Shown in pieces: positions 19,301-28,638 of a DNA stretch of 64,000 bases (positions are counted from its first letter, which is position 1; every line of letters begins with the position of its first letter). Below the pieces are notes generated by a model that was not told where the DNA came from, did no database searches, and saw only the letters and a program-made list of their open reading frames with translations. The stretch comes from Myxococcales bacterium (GTDB lineage Bacteria; Myxococcota_A; Polyangia; Haliangiales; Haliangiaceae), in contig JADKKI010000038.1 in the NCBI GenBank assembly GCA_016720595.1, positions 104,564-168,563 on the forward strand, read 5' to 3'. The position numbers and the translations under genes are program-made.

Positions 19301-22300
19301 AGCGTGTAGGTGAACGCGTCAGGACCGGCGTAGTCCATCGCCGGCGTATACGTGACGCCGGTGCCGCCTCCGGTGATCGCCACCGAGCCATGCGCCGGCT
19401 GGGTCACGCTCATCACGAACTTGGGCCCGCCGTCGACGTCGGTGTCGTTCGCGAGGACGTTGATCGGATTGGCGCCGCTGTCCTCGAGAACGGTGGCGCT
19501 GTCGGCGATCGCGACCGGCGCCTCGTCGAGATCGAGCACGTTGATGATCAGGGCCTTCTCGAACACCTGACCGCCGCTGTCGGTGGAGCGGACGCGGATC
19601 GTGTAGACGTTCTTGGTCTCGTAGTCGAACACGCCGACCGTGGTGACCAGGTCGCCGACGATCGCGAACGAGGCGTTGTCCGTGCTGCCGACGCCCGGCA
19701 CCAGCGCGTACACGAAGGTCTGCGCCGGATCCGGGTCGACGGTGGTCAGCGTGCCGACGGTGGAGCCCGACGGAGAGTTCTCGACGATCGAGCTCGGGTT
19801 GAGGAGGATGTCGGTCGGCACGGAGCCCGTCGGCGACACGCCGGTGCCGGTGACCACGAGGGCCGGGGCGCCACCGGGTGTGGCGATCGCGGCGAGCGTG
19901 GCCATCGCCGGCCCGGCGACCACCGGGGCAAACCGGATCTGCAGGATGCACGAGGCGCCCGCGGCGAGCGCCTGGCCCGAGCACGGGTCGGTGACGAGCT
20001 GGAACGGCCCCGCGCCGAGCGTGACGACGACGGGGCCCGAGAGTACCGAGCCGGGCGAGTTCGACAGCCGGAACCGCTGGAGCCCGGAGACCAGGTTGAC
20101 CGGGATCGATCCGAAGCTCGTGCCGTCGAGCGCCGTCAGGGTCAGGCCCTCGGTGCCGGTGCCGGTGAGGCGCTCGGCGGCCGAATCGAACGGGCCCGCG
20201 CCGATCGAGAAGGTGATCGTCCCGAGCTTCGGCCCGACGCTGGTGGGTGAGAACCGCACGCCAACCGTGCAGGTCCCGCCGGCGCCGCCGATCGTGGTGG
20301 GGCAGGTGGTGCTGATCGTCGCGTACTGCGCGGGTGCGCCGAACGCCTCGGTGATCGTGAACGGCTTCGCGGTGCTGGTGTTGTTGCGGACGGTGATCAG
20401 CACGTCCTGCGGGATCGTGGTGTTGACCGTGGAGATCCCGAAGTCATACGGATCGACGACGGGGCCGCTGTTGATCGCGATGATCTCGATCCGCGGGCGA
20501 GAGATCCCGACGAGCGCGGCGGTGGCGGTGCCGCCGGGCGTGGCGGTGGCGACGAGCGTCGCCGTGCGCGTGCCGATGCCGAGCGGAAGAAATGTCATCG
20601 TGACGGTGCACGTCGCGTCGGCGGCCAGCGTGGTGCAGGTCGTCGAATCGATCGAGAACTCGGCGGCGTTGGGGCCGGTGACCGACAGGTTGATCGGGCC
20701 GGTGGTGGCCTCGCCCGTGTTCTGGACGGTGAGCGTCTGCGCCGCGGTGGGATCACCGACGGTCGTCGTCGGGAACCCGTAGCTCGATGGGATGATGATG
20801 AGGCCGCCCGGGGCGATGCCATCTCCGGTCACGGTCGCGCTGACGGCGCCGCCCGGCGATGCGGTGACGCCGATCGTGGCGGAGACGACGCCGATCGCCG
20901 TCGGGGCGAACCGGACCTGCACGTCGCAGCTGCCGTTGGGAGCCAGGGTGAGCGTGCAGGTGGTGCCGGCGAGCTGGAACGCGGAGGCACCCGCACCGGT
21001 GAGCGACACCGCCGGGATGCCCGAGACCTGCCCGCCGGTGTTGGTCACCGTGAACGTCAGCGGCGCGGACATCGCGCCCATCGCCACCGAGCCGAAGCTG
21101 CGCGCGGCGGGCGAGATCGTGATCGCTGCACCGGAGACGCCGAAGCCCGACAGCCCGGCGTTGACCGTTCCGCCCGGAGCGCCGGCGATGGTGATCGAAG
21201 CGTGGGCGACCCCGCCCGTCGTCGGCAGGAACGTCACGGACAGCGTGCACTGCGCGCCGGGGGCGAGGGCGGTGCCGCTGCAGCCATCGGAGCCGGCGAT
21301 CACCTGGAACTGGTTGGCCTGCGATCCGCCGAGCGTCGTCGACAACGGGCCCGACGTCGCGGCGGTGTTGTTGGTCACCGTGAACTGCCGCGCGGCGGCC
21401 GTCTGGCCGACGTTGGTGTTCGCGAACGCATGGGTGGAAGGCGTGATCGCGAGCTGGCCCGGTGCGATGCCCGTGCCGCCGAGCGTGGTGGCGACGCTGC
21501 CGCCTGGTGCACCGGTGAACGACAGCAGCGCCGCGTGCCCACCGACGCTGGTCGGCGTGAACGTGATCGTCACGGTGCAGCTGGTGCCACCCGCGAGCGT
21601 CGCGCCGTTGCAGGTACCCGGTGCGGCGAACATCGCGGCGCCGGCGCCGGTGAGGGTCTGTGCGAGGACGCCGGTCGGAGCGCCACCCGTGTTGAGGATC
21701 GTCGCGGTCAGCGTGGCACTGCTCTGGCCGACGACGACGGTGCCGAAGTCATTCTGCAGCGGCACGATCACGAGGCTCGCGGGCGCGATGCCGGTGCCCG
21801 TGACCGAGCCGGAGACGGTGCCGCCCGGGTTCCCGGTGATCTGGATCAGCGATGCCTTGGCACCGGTGGAGAGCGGCGTGAACCGCACCTGGAACGTGCA
21901 GCTCGCGGCGGCGGCGAGCTGGATGCCGGAGCACTGATCCACGGACCTCGTGAACTCCGCGGGATCGCTGCCGGCGGCTTGCAACGCGAGCGCGCCACTC
22001 GGCGTGCCGCCGGTGTTGGTCACCGTGAACGTCGACACCAGCGTGCTGGTCTGTCCGACGACGACATTGCCGAGCGCGCTCAGGGAGGTGGAGACCGTGA
22101 GCGCGCCGAGGGCCACACCCTGTCCTTCGAGGGTCGCGGCGACGCTGCCGCCGGGTGCGCCCGCGATCGTCAAGGTCGCGGTCTTGGTGCCCGCGCTGGT
22201 CGGTGCGAACGTGACCTCGACCATGCAGCTCTGGCCGGGCTGGAGCTTCGACATGCAGCCGGCGGTCGGCGGGACGAAGTCGGCGGCGTTGGTGCCGGCG

Positions 22301-22554
22301 AGGGTCGGCGTCAACAGGCCGGTCGCGACGTCACCCGTGTTCGTGATCGTGAACGTCGTCGGCGGGCTGGTCTGCCCGAGCGTGACGGAGCCGAACTGGT
22401 GTGACGTCCGATCGATCGACAGCATCGCCGGATCAGGTGGCGGTGCGTCGGCGCTCGGGGCGTCGATCGGGACCTTGGCTCCATCATCCCCACATCCAGC
22501 GATCGAGCCGATCACCAGAGCGAATGCGACACACAGGTAGCCACTGAGCTTCAT
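16375..22554 (-). CDS. Giant lipoprotein: HYDIN-like repeats, cadherin-like repeats, FG-GAP repeats
   Basis: The 2,059-residue product has a signal ending in SIAGC. Domains in order are eight ASPM/SPD-2/Hydin-type 'choice-of-anchor D' repeats (about residues 43-900), one cadherin repeat (ENSPSGSTVGTLTTVDPD), four cadherin-like Ig units with VLEDS...VLANDxDxDGGP (to about 1,370), and finally 14 FG-GAP/VCBS-type units of about 48 residues, each with a DxDxDGxxDL calcium-binding core. The C-terminus resembles integrin-like seven-bladed propellers, enough for two. GGAGGA precedes the ATG at 22554. By analogy it is a surface adhesion or scaffold protein binding calcium, tethered to the outer membrane. 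It follows the HELFH protein gene by 95 bp. Confidence 0.92.
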   Translation of the reverse strand: MKLSGYLCVAFALVIGSIAGCGDDGAKVPIDAPSADAPPPDPAMLSIDRTSHQFGSVTLGQTSPPTTFTITNTGDVATGLLTPTLAGTNAADFVPPTAGCMSKLQPGQSCMVEVTFAPTSAGTKTATLTIAGAPGGSVAATLEGQGVALGALTVSTSLSALGNVVVGQTSTLVSTFTVTNTGGTPSGALALQAAGSDPAEFTRSVDQCSGIQLAAAASCTFQVRFTPLSTGAKASLIQITGNPGGTVSGSVTGTGIAPASLVIVPLQNDFGTVVVGQSSATLTATILNTGGAPTGVLAQTLTGAGAAMFAAPGTCNGATLAGGTSCTVTITFTPTSVGGHAALLSFTGAPGGSVATTLGGTGIAPGQLAITPSTHAFANTNVGQTAAARQFTVTNNTAATSGPLSTTLGGSQANQFQVIAGSDGCSGTALAPGAQCTLSVTFLPTTGGVAHASITIAGAPGGTVNAGLSGFGVSGAAITISPAARSFGSVAMGAMSAPLTFTVTNTGGQVSGIPAVSLTGAGASAFQLAGTTCTLTLAPNGSCDVQVRFAPTAIGVVSATIGVTASPGGAVSATVTGDGIAPGGLIIIPSSYGFPTTTVGDPTAAQTLTVQNTGEATTGPINLSVTGPNAAEFSIDSTTCTTLAADATCTVTMTFLPLGIGTRTATLVATATPGGTATAALVGISRPRIEIIAINSGPVVDPYDFGISTVNTTIPQDVLITVRNNTSTAKPFTITEAFGAPAQYATISTTCPTTIGGAGGTCTVGVRFSPTSVGPKLGTITFSIGAGPFDSAAERLTGTGTEGLTLTALDGTSFGSIPVNLVSGLQRFRLSNSPGSVLSGPVVVTLGAGPFQLVTDPCSGQALAAGASCILQIRFAPVVAGPAMATLAAIATPGGAPALVVTGTGVSPTGSVPTDILLNPSSIVENSPSGSTVGTLTTVDPDPAQTFVYALVPGVGSTDNASFAIVGDLVTTVGVFDYETKNVYTIRVRSTDSGGQVFEKALIINVLDLDEAPVAIADSATVLEDSGANPINVLANDTDVDGGPKFVMSVTQPAHGSVAITGGGTGVTYTPAMDYAGPDAFTYTLNGGSLAIVSVTVTPVDDPPVAVADLVTLPEDNGPTPIDVLANDLDIDGGPLQIVSVTPVAHGTVVITGGGTGVTYTPAANYAGPDAFTYTLNGGSVGAVSITVTPIDDLPVAVNDSIVLVEDTSYTFDPTGNDTDVDGGPKMIISTTPPTFGVITFVAGGVKYQPNPNYFGPDSYTYTLNGGSTATVSIIVTPVDDPPTATNDVITVAQNSAPTTVDVLANDLDGDGGPKIVASVVQPAHGTVVITGGQLAVTYQPAAGYCNTDAGGTPDTFTYMVNGGSTATVFVTVTCDVLGPATDVPVDPGTRPIAIARGDFNGDGNEDLAVALFTNDAVDVLLGNGDGSFGTPLGIATGAGPISLVTGDFDGDGDLDLAVACANDNTVRLHLGAGTGLFSSGTSLPVGASPRSVVAADLDRDGDLDLATANAGASSASILLGSGTGAFAAATSVAFGTTPLGIAVGDLDRDGKLDLAVASSGTNTVGIRFGTGTGTFGALTTIAVGAAPTGVALGDLDNDGLLDVIATNGGANTISVARGVGGGAFSAASPTTVGANPSAVTLADANADGRLDVLVTNEASNTVTVLTSAGGSFAAPMSFLVSGSPRGLVTADFNEDGKVDVAVATFGAANVSLLLGVVGSNATGAFTGNTTLSAVGAQGVAFADLDRNGYPDLAFAGGTGNQVGVILGGSSGFTPASFYAGGIDPVAIAVGDVNRDGAPDLATADATFGTVSIYLGTGTGTFGTGTTFAAGAGARALALADVDRNGTLDVVVANSTANTVSVLLGTGAGTFGAPTAFTVGTTPRAVAVADVDRNGTLDLVVANGGGTVSVLAGTGSGGFGAAASFAAGTSPSGVAIADLDGDGLYDLAVTSSSDGMVYTLANTGASFAAAVGHPTGTTPVAVAIGDVNGDGKPDLAVANAGSGSASILVNSGSGFAAATTVAVGNGPAGIVLADWNRDGKLDLATSNAGAGTVSVRSGL

Positions 22555-22649
22555 CGGTCCTCCGGACATTCGGCCGTTCTCGACCGACGGGTAGAGCCCA
22601 TCTCGCGAGTCCTTCCAGGATCTCACGCGGTCCGAGATTCCGAAACAAA

Positions 22650-23558
22650 TCAGCAGGTCGGGACGAGGTCACGCCCACCGAAGAACTCGTCGACCAGCGC
22701 CTTCCAGGCCCGCGCGTTCTCGGGCGGGCCGCACTTGAAGGCCGGTCGGGCCAACCGCTTGGCCCGCAGCATCTCCGCCTGCTCCTTGTAGTAGCGGACG
22801 GCGAGCTCGGCGGCGTACTCGTGGACACCATTGCCATTGTTGGGCTGGAACGCGTAGTAGGTGCCGGTCGCCCGCACCATCGTCGAGTTCGGCGCGAACG
22901 GGGTCAGGCACCTGACCTTCGTCCCACACCTGGCCACGATCGCGTCGAAGTCGGTCTGGAGGGTCGCCGCGGACCAATCGCCATGGGCGAAGTCGTTGTT
23001 ATGGAACAGCTCATGGAAGAGCGTCTCCCGGACCCCCGTGGCGCTGGTGAGGAGTGAGCCGGCGACGTTGTACTCGATGGTCCAGCCGAACGCGTAGGCG
23101 CTCGGTGTGCGCTTGCCGACAGAGCGCACGAACCGCAGCTCCAGCGCGCGCCACCGGTAGCTCGGGGTCAGGGTCTGCTTGGCGTACAGGTCGGTGAACC
23201 AGGTGTCGATCTCGGTCATCGCCTCGCTGACCCAGACCAGGTGCTTGCGATGGGCGCCCATGGGCAGCTCCGGCACGAGCTTGATCTTGCCGCGGTAGCC
23301 GCCGTCCATCAGCTCGGGTGGGCCGACCCCGGCCACGTTTCCGGTGGCGCGAAACAGCGCGAGCGCGAGCTGCTTCGCCTTCGGATCCGCGGCGTACGCG
23401 GCGTCGATCAGGCACTCGACATCCGTGCACGTCGTCTTCGTCTCGGGCGAGAGCAGCGCGAGCGCCGCATCGATAGCCACCACCGGCGTGGCCGCCGCCG
23501 GGTCGGCGACCGCCGGGCCGCACAGCATCGCGATCACGAGGAGCCCGAGCCACCGCAT
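22650..23558 (-). CDS. Exported HExxH-type putative zinc metallopeptidase
   Basis: The 302-residue protein has a cleavable signal (LGLLVIAMLCGPAVA) and a zinc-binding HELFH motif (His182, Glu183, His186). Downstream acidic residues in HEYAAELAVRYY (Glu247, Glu251) could supply the third ligand, as in gluzincins. Two Cys pairs (CTDVEC, CGTKVRC) suggest disulfides and an extracytoplasmic site. No named peptidase family was recognised. It is divergent from another HExxH lipoprotein across 66 bp, and the giant lipoprotein gene lies downstream. Confidence 0.7.
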   Translation of the reverse strand: MRWLGLLVIAMLCGPAVADPAAATPVVAIDAALALLSPETKTTCTDVECLIDAAYAADPKAKQLALALFRATGNVAGVGPPELMDGGYRGKIKLVPELPMGAHRKHLVWVSEAMTEIDTWFTDLYAKQTLTPSYRWRALELRFVRSVGKRTPSAYAFGWTIEYNVAGSLLTSATGVRETLFHELFHNNDFAHGDWSAATLQTDFDAIVARCGTKVRCLTPFAPNSTMVRATGTYYAFQPNNGNGVHEYAAELAVRYYKEQAEMLRAKRLARPAFKCGPPENARAWKALVDEFFGGRDLVPTC

Positions 23559-23624
23559 CGTACGATCATGAACGAGAGGGCCGCGTTCGGCCAGCGCGAG
23601 GACTGATCTGCTAGCGTCCGCCGC

Positions 23625-25673
23625 ATGAAGCGCTGGTCGTGCCTGTTCGTAGCTCTCGTCGCGTGTTCGTCCAAGCCGAGCCCGGTCCCGGTGCAGCCGG
23701 GGCCCGCACCCAGCGCCCCGATGCCGCCAGTGGTGCAGGCGCCTCCGGCCGCGCCGCCCGTGGAGGCGCCGGTGCCACCGCGCCGTCACGATGCGATCGC
23801 GCGCACCGAGTTCAATCGCTGGGCGGCGCGCCTGAACCTGCCGGTGTACTGGACGTTCGACACCAACGGGGATGCCAGCCTCGATCCCGAAGAGACCGCG
23901 GCGTTGATGTTCTACCCGACGGTGGGGAGCTGGGTGGAGCGGGGCGCGTTCACGCGCACGTTCGAGACCACCTACGATCGGATCGTGGCGGCCTCGAAGG
24001 CGCCCGCGCCCGCGGCGTCGACGGACGAGGACAAGCGTCAGCTCCTCGTCGGCAAGGATCTGGATCAGGGGCGCACGACCCTTGTCGCCTCGGACCTCAC
24101 GGCGCTGTCGGCCGACGACAAGGCGTTCGCCGCACACATGCTGAAGGTCGCCGATCTGATCGACGATCTGTACGAGCTGCAGAACGGCTCGGCCGCGCTC
24201 GCGAGCAAGCTGCCCGCGGATCCGGCGAGCCACAGCCTGTTCCGCCGCAACCGCGGGCCCAAGTGCGCCGCGCCGGCGACCGAGAATGATCCGCTGTGCT
24301 CGGCGATCCCTGGCTCGCCGAAGCCGATCTCCGATCTGTATCCGGCCGAGCTCCAGCGCGACGCCAAGTTCTGCGCGGCGCTCGAGAAGCGCCCCGACGC
24401 GAAGACACTGATGGCGCCGTTCGTGGTGGTGCGCGGTAGTGGTGCGGACCTCCACGCGGTGCCCTCCACGCAGGCGTACCAGGCGCAGGCCGCGGCGATC
24501 AGCAAGGAGCTGACGGCGGCGGTCGCGAGCCTCACCGATCCCACCGAGCAGGCCCTCGTGACCTACCTGCGAGCCGCGGCCGCGAGCTGGCTGTCGAACT
24601 CGTGGGAGCCCGCCGACGAGGCGTGGGCCAAGATGACGGTCGACAACTCGAAGTGGTACGTGCGCGTGGCGCCCGACGAGGTGTACTGGGAGCCGTGCTC
24701 GTCGAAGGCGGGCTCGCACCTGACGTTCGCGCGGATCAATCAGGGTTCGAAGCGGTGGCAGGACAAGCTGGTGCCCGTGCAGCAGCAGATGGAGGAGGCG
24801 ATCGCCGAGCGCGCGGGCAAGCCGTATGCGGCCCACCCGGTGACCTTTCACCTCCCGGACTTCATCGATATCGTGGTCAACGCGGGCGATGATCGCGTGC
24901 CGCTCGGCGCGACGATCGGTCAGAGCTTGCCGAACTGGGGCCCGGTGGCCAACGAAGGCCGAGGTCGCACGATCGCGATGGTCAACTACTACCAGGATCC
25001 CGATAGCGTCGCGGCGCGCCGCGGCCAGGCCGAGAGCATGCTCGACGCCGGGTTCATGAAGCACTACACGGGGGAGCTCGAGCCCGGGCTGCTGTCGACG
25101 ATCCTGCACGAGGCCACGCACAACCTCGGCCCGGCGCACGAATACCTGGTCGGCGGGAAGAAGGCGCGCGAGGTCTTCGGCGGGCCCCTCGCCACGCTGA
25201 TGGAGGAGCTCAAGGCGCAGACCGGCGCGCTGTTCCTGCTCGAGTTCCTGCGCACGCGCAAGATCATCTCCGACGAGCTGGCTGCGCAGAGCTACGCCGA
25301 TGCGATCGTGTGGGCGCTCGGCCATGTCTCGCAGGGGATGTACACGGGGAGCGGAGAGCGCAAGACGTATGGCAACGTCGCGGCGATCCAGATCGGGTTC
25401 TTGCTCGACAAGGGCGCGCTGACCTGGGAGGCGAAGGCGACGGCTGCCAACGGCACCGACAAGGCCGCGCTGGTGCTGCACCCTGCCAAGCTGGTGCCGG
25501 CCGTCAAGGACATGATGAAGGTCGTCGCCGGGATCAAGGCGCGCGGCGACCGCCCGGCCGCCGAGGCGCTGGCCAAGAAGTACGTCGACGGCACGATCGT
25601 GCCGCACAAGACGATCCAGGAGCGGTTCCAGCGGTTCCCGAAGGCGAGCTTCGTCTACGCCGTGAAGCTGTAG
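23625..25673 (+). CDS. M49-like (DPP III-related) metallopeptidase lipoprotein with EF-hand
   Basis: This 682-residue protein has a lipobox LVAC (Cys14), a Pro-rich linker (residues 19-52), a canonical EF-hand loop at 79-90 (DTNGDASLDPEE, all six calcium positions filled), and a zinc motif HEATH (His495, Glu496, His499). The following NLGPAHE and EELKAQTGALFLLEFL fit the third-ligand helix of the dipeptidyl-peptidase III group. M49 enzymes normally have HExxxH, so the shorter HExxH here makes the family call tentative. It is expected to sit on the outer membrane or in the periplasm and cleave peptides, possibly calcium-dependent. It is divergent from the HELFH protein gene. Confidence 0.72.
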   Translation: MKRWSCLFVALVACSSKPSPVPVQPGPAPSAPMPPVVQAPPAAPPVEAPVPPRRHDAIARTEFNRWAARLNLPVYWTFDTNGDASLDPEETAALMFYPTVGSWVERGAFTRTFETTYDRIVAASKAPAPAASTDEDKRQLLVGKDLDQGRTTLVASDLTALSADDKAFAAHMLKVADLIDDLYELQNGSAALASKLPADPASHSLFRRNRGPKCAAPATENDPLCSAIPGSPKPISDLYPAELQRDAKFCAALEKRPDAKTLMAPFVVVRGSGADLHAVPSTQAYQAQAAAISKELTAAVASLTDPTEQALVTYLRAAAASWLSNSWEPADEAWAKMTVDNSKWYVRVAPDEVYWEPCSSKAGSHLTFARINQGSKRWQDKLVPVQQQMEEAIAERAGKPYAAHPVTFHLPDFIDIVVNAGDDRVPLGATIGQSLPNWGPVANEGRGRTIAMVNYYQDPDSVAARRGQAESMLDAGFMKHYTGELEPGLLSTILHEATHNLGPAHEYLVGGKKAREVFGGPLATLMEELKAQTGALFLLEFLRTRKIISDELAAQSYADAIVWALGHVSQGMYTGSGERKTYGNVAAIQIGFLLDKGALTWEAKATAANGTDKAALVLHPAKLVPAVKDMMKVVAGIKARGDRPAAEALAKKYVDGTIVPHKTIQERFQRFPKASFVYAVKL

Positions 25674-25683
25674 CGGCGGCGGG

Positions 25684-26496
25684 CTACTGCGCCGCTTCGG
25701 TCCAGTTGATCACCGGATCGAACTCGATCGCCATGATGCCCGTGGTCTGGTTCACGCTGAGCACGGGGCCCGCGTTGTTGAACGCCCACAGCTTGTCTCG
25801 GTAGCCCGACATCCCGTACAGGTTCGTGCCGAGGTTCCTGCGGAACGCGGTGGCGAGTCCCGTGGTGGGATCGAGCCTCGCGAAGCAGACGTCGCTGCAG
25901 TCGCCGCCGGTCAGCGTGGCGAACAGGCCCACGCCGTGGACCCAGGCGAGGTCGGAGAAGAACTGGTAGCCGCCGCCGAACGAGCCGATCATCGCGACCG
26001 CGCCGGTCACGGGATCGATCCGGTAGAGGCTGCCGTCGCTGGGCGTGCCGGCGAGCACCACGGGCGCGGGGCCAAGATCGCCGGCGGGGATCACCGTGAG
26101 GCCGCCCCAGGTGTTCGTCGGGGACAAGGTCACCGCGCTGGTCACGGCCGCCGACTGGCGATCGATCGTGATCAGCTGGCCGCCGCCATTGGTGATGCCG
26201 AGCAGCGTGGTGCCGGAGAGCGCGAGGCCATCGACATCGATCGGCGTACCGCTCGGGGGCGCGATCGGGCCGACCGCCGTCGTCGTGTGGAGGTCGAGAT
26301 CGAGGCGGTACAGCATCTGGTTACTCGCCGCGAACAGCGGGAGCACCACGGGCACGACCGGAGCATCCACCCCGGGTACGGCACCATCGACGCTCGCATC
26401 CGCGGTGACACCGTCGTCACCACCACCACCCACGGACGCGCCGGTCGAGAACCCGCACGCCGAACACATGATCATCAAACCCACGAAGCCACGCAC
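25684..26496 (-). CDS. Beta-propeller-like lipoprotein
   Basis: The 270-residue product begins MRGFVGLMIMCSAC, a lipoprotein signal, followed by a Gly/Asp/Val linker to about residue 50. The rest consists of four-stranded-like repeats (MLYRLDLDLHTTTAVG, QLITIDRQSAAVTSAV, SLYRIDPVTGAVAMIG, CFARLDPTTGLATAF), the pattern of a seven-bladed propeller with LxxIDxxTG turns. No catalytic motif is visible. It converges on the M49-like gene, with 10 bp between the stops. Confidence 0.75.
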   Translation of the reverse strand: MRGFVGLMIMCSACGFSTGASVGGGGDDGVTADASVDGAVPGVDAPVVPVVLPLFAASNQMLYRLDLDLHTTTAVGPIAPPSGTPIDVDGLALSGTTLLGITNGGGQLITIDRQSAAVTSAVTLSPTNTWGGLTVIPAGDLGPAPVVLAGTPSDGSLYRIDPVTGAVAMIGSFGGGYQFFSDLAWVHGVGLFATLTGGDCSDVCFARLDPTTGLATAFRRNLGTNLYGMSGYRDKLWAFNNAGPVLSVNQTTGIMAIEFDPVINWTEAAQ

Positions 26497-26729
26497 GGCG
26501 CGGACCTTATCAGCGGTTCACGCCGCCGTGAAGAATCAAGACCACCCAGGGGGCCGAACCGCGCTGCACGTCACGTGCAAGGCGCAAGGGCCAGGGGATG
26601 GAAGGTCGGGCCGATGCTCATCTATGTGGCCTGGGTCCGCAACGGCCACGACGGGCTGGGCTACCATGGAGCCAGGTCGGAGCAGGTCTCGGGAGAGACC
26701 TTCCTCGAAGGCAATTCGAACCTCTGAGC

Positions 26730-27992
26730 ATGCAGACGTTCCTCGTCCCCGACGACTTCCGTGCGTTCATGCGCACGGTCGTGAACTATCTCGACACGCC
26801 AGGTACCAACCACTACCTCGACGCCGAGGACGCGTTCGACGCGGAGTGCGGGTACGGCGGCCGGATCGACGGCATCGACACCTACCGGTTCAAGTACATC
26901 ACCTCCGATGGCCATCACCGGTGGGAGGTGGTGCTCAAGGAGGCGCAGCTCCGCGAGATCGCCGATGGCCTGCTGATCGAGGTCAATGCCGAGCGGTTCG
27001 ACATCGTCCGCACGCATCGCCGTACGCCGGTGGGCGAGCCGCTGCTGATCTGGGGTGAGTATCCCGAGGACGCGCTCCGCGTGCGCAACGAGGCCGAGCT
27101 CCTGGGCGCGCTCGATGCGCTGCATGCCAGCGCCGCCGATCGCCCGCGCCTGCTGCGCCTGTGGTCCGCGGCGGACGATCAGCTCGTCGCGGCGCTGTGG
27201 GGGGATCACTGCGCGCTCTACATCATCGAGTCGCCCGAGGGCTATGCGACCTCGACGGGGGATCAGACCCGCAACGATTCGTTCGACATGAACGATCACG
27301 AGGGCCAGCGCCTGCGCGTGCCGTGGGCCGATTGCGTGTCGTGGGACTACGCGCGGCGCGCGATGGTGCGATTCGTCGAGCACTCGGATCTCGGGGACAT
27401 TCCGGTCGAGGGCCGGATCCCGAGCCTGCTGCTGATGATGGGCGACGTCGATCGCAAGGCCGCGCTCGCCGTGCGGCCGGATGCACCCACGGAGCTCGCG
27501 CGCTCGAGCCTGGGACGTCGGGAGTCCGTGCCGACGCCGGTCGAGACCGCTGACGAGATCACGATGCCCGTGGAGACCGAGGCGGCGCTGGGGCCGGCCG
27601 AGCTGACCCGGTGGGCGCGTCGGCTTCTCGACGTCCTGCATGGCCGCGAGCTGATCGAGCTCGGGCCGGGCCCGAACCTCGACGAGATCAGCTACCAGCT
27701 CGGTGGCTTGCTCCAGGCGCACGCTCTCGACGCCGAGCACTCGATCGAGACCGCGGACTGGCTCGCGAACGAGATCGGAGCGGTCCGTGGGATCGCCAAG
27801 CTGTTCGCCACCGGGGGCGATCTTCAGGTCGCGATCCGACGCTCGCGCGACGTGCGTAGCTCGCCGCGGTCAGTTCAGGACTTGAGCTTCCTGCCGGTCT
27901 TGAAGATCCACCAGATCGCCGTCAGGCAGACCACGAGAAAGCCGCCGATCATGCCGGCGCTGATCGCCACGTTGACGTCTGCGGTCCCGTAG
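26730..27992 (+). CDS. Imm1-family-like immunity protein with extra N- and C-terminal domains
   Basis: The 420-residue frame from ATG 26730 has an unassigned N-terminal domain (1-95). A central domain at about 104-235 has the Imm1 pattern ([61 protein letters not shown]). A C-terminal helical part at about 295-375 contains [17 protein letters not shown]. Imm1 proteins neutralise secreted nuclease or deaminase toxins; no toxin gene is adjacent, so it may be an orphan. The last 118 bp lie antisense to the ABC permease gene, and the final 40 or so residues look like read-through. A one-base shift would end the frame at 27859 or 27885, so the natural stop may have been lost to an indel. Confidence 0.6.
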   Translation: MQTFLVPDDFRAFMRTVVNYLDTPGTNHYLDAEDAFDAECGYGGRIDGIDTYRFKYITSDGHHRWEVVLKEAQLREIADGLLIEVNAERFDIVRTHRRTPVGEPLLIWGEYPEDALRVRNEAELLGALDALHASAADRPRLLRLWSAADDQLVAALWGDHCALYIIESPEGYATSTGDQTRNDSFDMNDHEGQRLRVPWADCVSWDYARRAMVRFVEHSDLGDIPVEGRIPSLLLMMGDVDRKAALAVRPDAPTELARSSLGRRESVPTPVETADEITMPVETEAALGPAELTRWARRLLDVLHGRELIELGPGPNLDEISYQLGGLLQAHALDAEHSIETADWLANEIGAVRGIAKLFATGGDLQVAIRRSRDVRSSPRSVQDLSFLPVLKIHQIAVRQTTRKPPIMPALIATLTSAVP

Positions 27993-28636
27993 AACGCCCA
28001 GCGCATCCCCGAGATCAGGTACACGACGGGATTGAACAGCGTCACCTTCTGCCAGAACGGCGGCAGCATGCTGATCGAATAGAACGCACCGCCGAGGAAC
28101 GTCAGCGGCGTGATCACCATGAGCGGGATCGCCTGCAGCTTCTGGAAGCTGTCGGCCCACAACCCGATGATGAAGCCGAACATGCTGAACGTCACGGACG
28201 TCAGGATCAGGAACGTGACCATCCAGACCGGATGCACGATCTCGTACGGCACGAAGACGCGCGCGGTGATCAGGATCAGGACGCCGAGCATGATCGACTT
28301 GCTCGCGGCGGCACCGACGTAGCCGATCACGACCTCGACGAACGACACCGGTGCAGACAGCAGCTCGTAGATCGTGCCGGACCACTTCGGGAGGTAGATC
28401 CCGAACGATGCGTTCGAGATGCTCTCGCCGAGCAGCGACAGCATGACCAGCCCGGGGATGATGAACGAGCCGTAGTTGACGCCGCCGACCTCGCCCATCC
28501 GGCCGCCGATCGCGGAGCCGAACACGACGAAGTAGAGGGACGTCGAGAGCACGGGCGCTGCGATGCTCTGGACGATGGTCCGGAACGTTCGGGCCATCTC
28601 GAACCGGTAGATCGCGCGGATCGCGGTGACGTTCAT
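27875..28636 (-). CDS. ABC-2 type transporter permease
   Basis: The 253-residue protein has about six hydrophobic segments and the ABC-2 signature near the C-terminus ([16 protein letters not shown], then [17 protein letters not shown]). It forms the membrane part of an exporter with the ATPase encoded immediately upstream; the stop of that gene is two bases from this ATG (28636), so translation is probably coupled. Family members export polysaccharides, drugs or hemin; the substrate is unknown. The 3' end is overlapped by the convergent Imm1-like frame. Confidence 0.9.
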   Translation of the reverse strand: MNVTAIRAIYRFEMARTFRTIVQSIAAPVLSTSLYFVVFGSAIGGRMGEVGGVNYGSFIIPGLVMLSLLGESISNASFGIYLPKWSGTIYELLSAPVSFVEVVIGYVGAAASKSIMLGVLILITARVFVPYEIVHPVWMVTFLILTSVTFSMFGFIIGLWADSFQKLQAIPLMVITPLTFLGGAFYSISMLPPFWQKVTLFNPVVYLISGMRWAFYGTADVNVAISAGMIGGFLVVCLTAIWWIFKTGRKLKS

Positions 28637-28638
28637 GA

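Noticed and set aside
26497..26613. Possible tRNA or structured RNA upstream of the Imm1-like gene
   Set aside because: Short complementary stretches exist, but no cloverleaf, T-loop or anticodon arm could be drawn.
26614..26727. 37-residue frame directly before the Imm1-like gene (MLIYVAWVRNGHDG...)
   Set aside because: No family and no strong ribosome site; too short to separate from chance, although its stop lies two bases before the next ATG.
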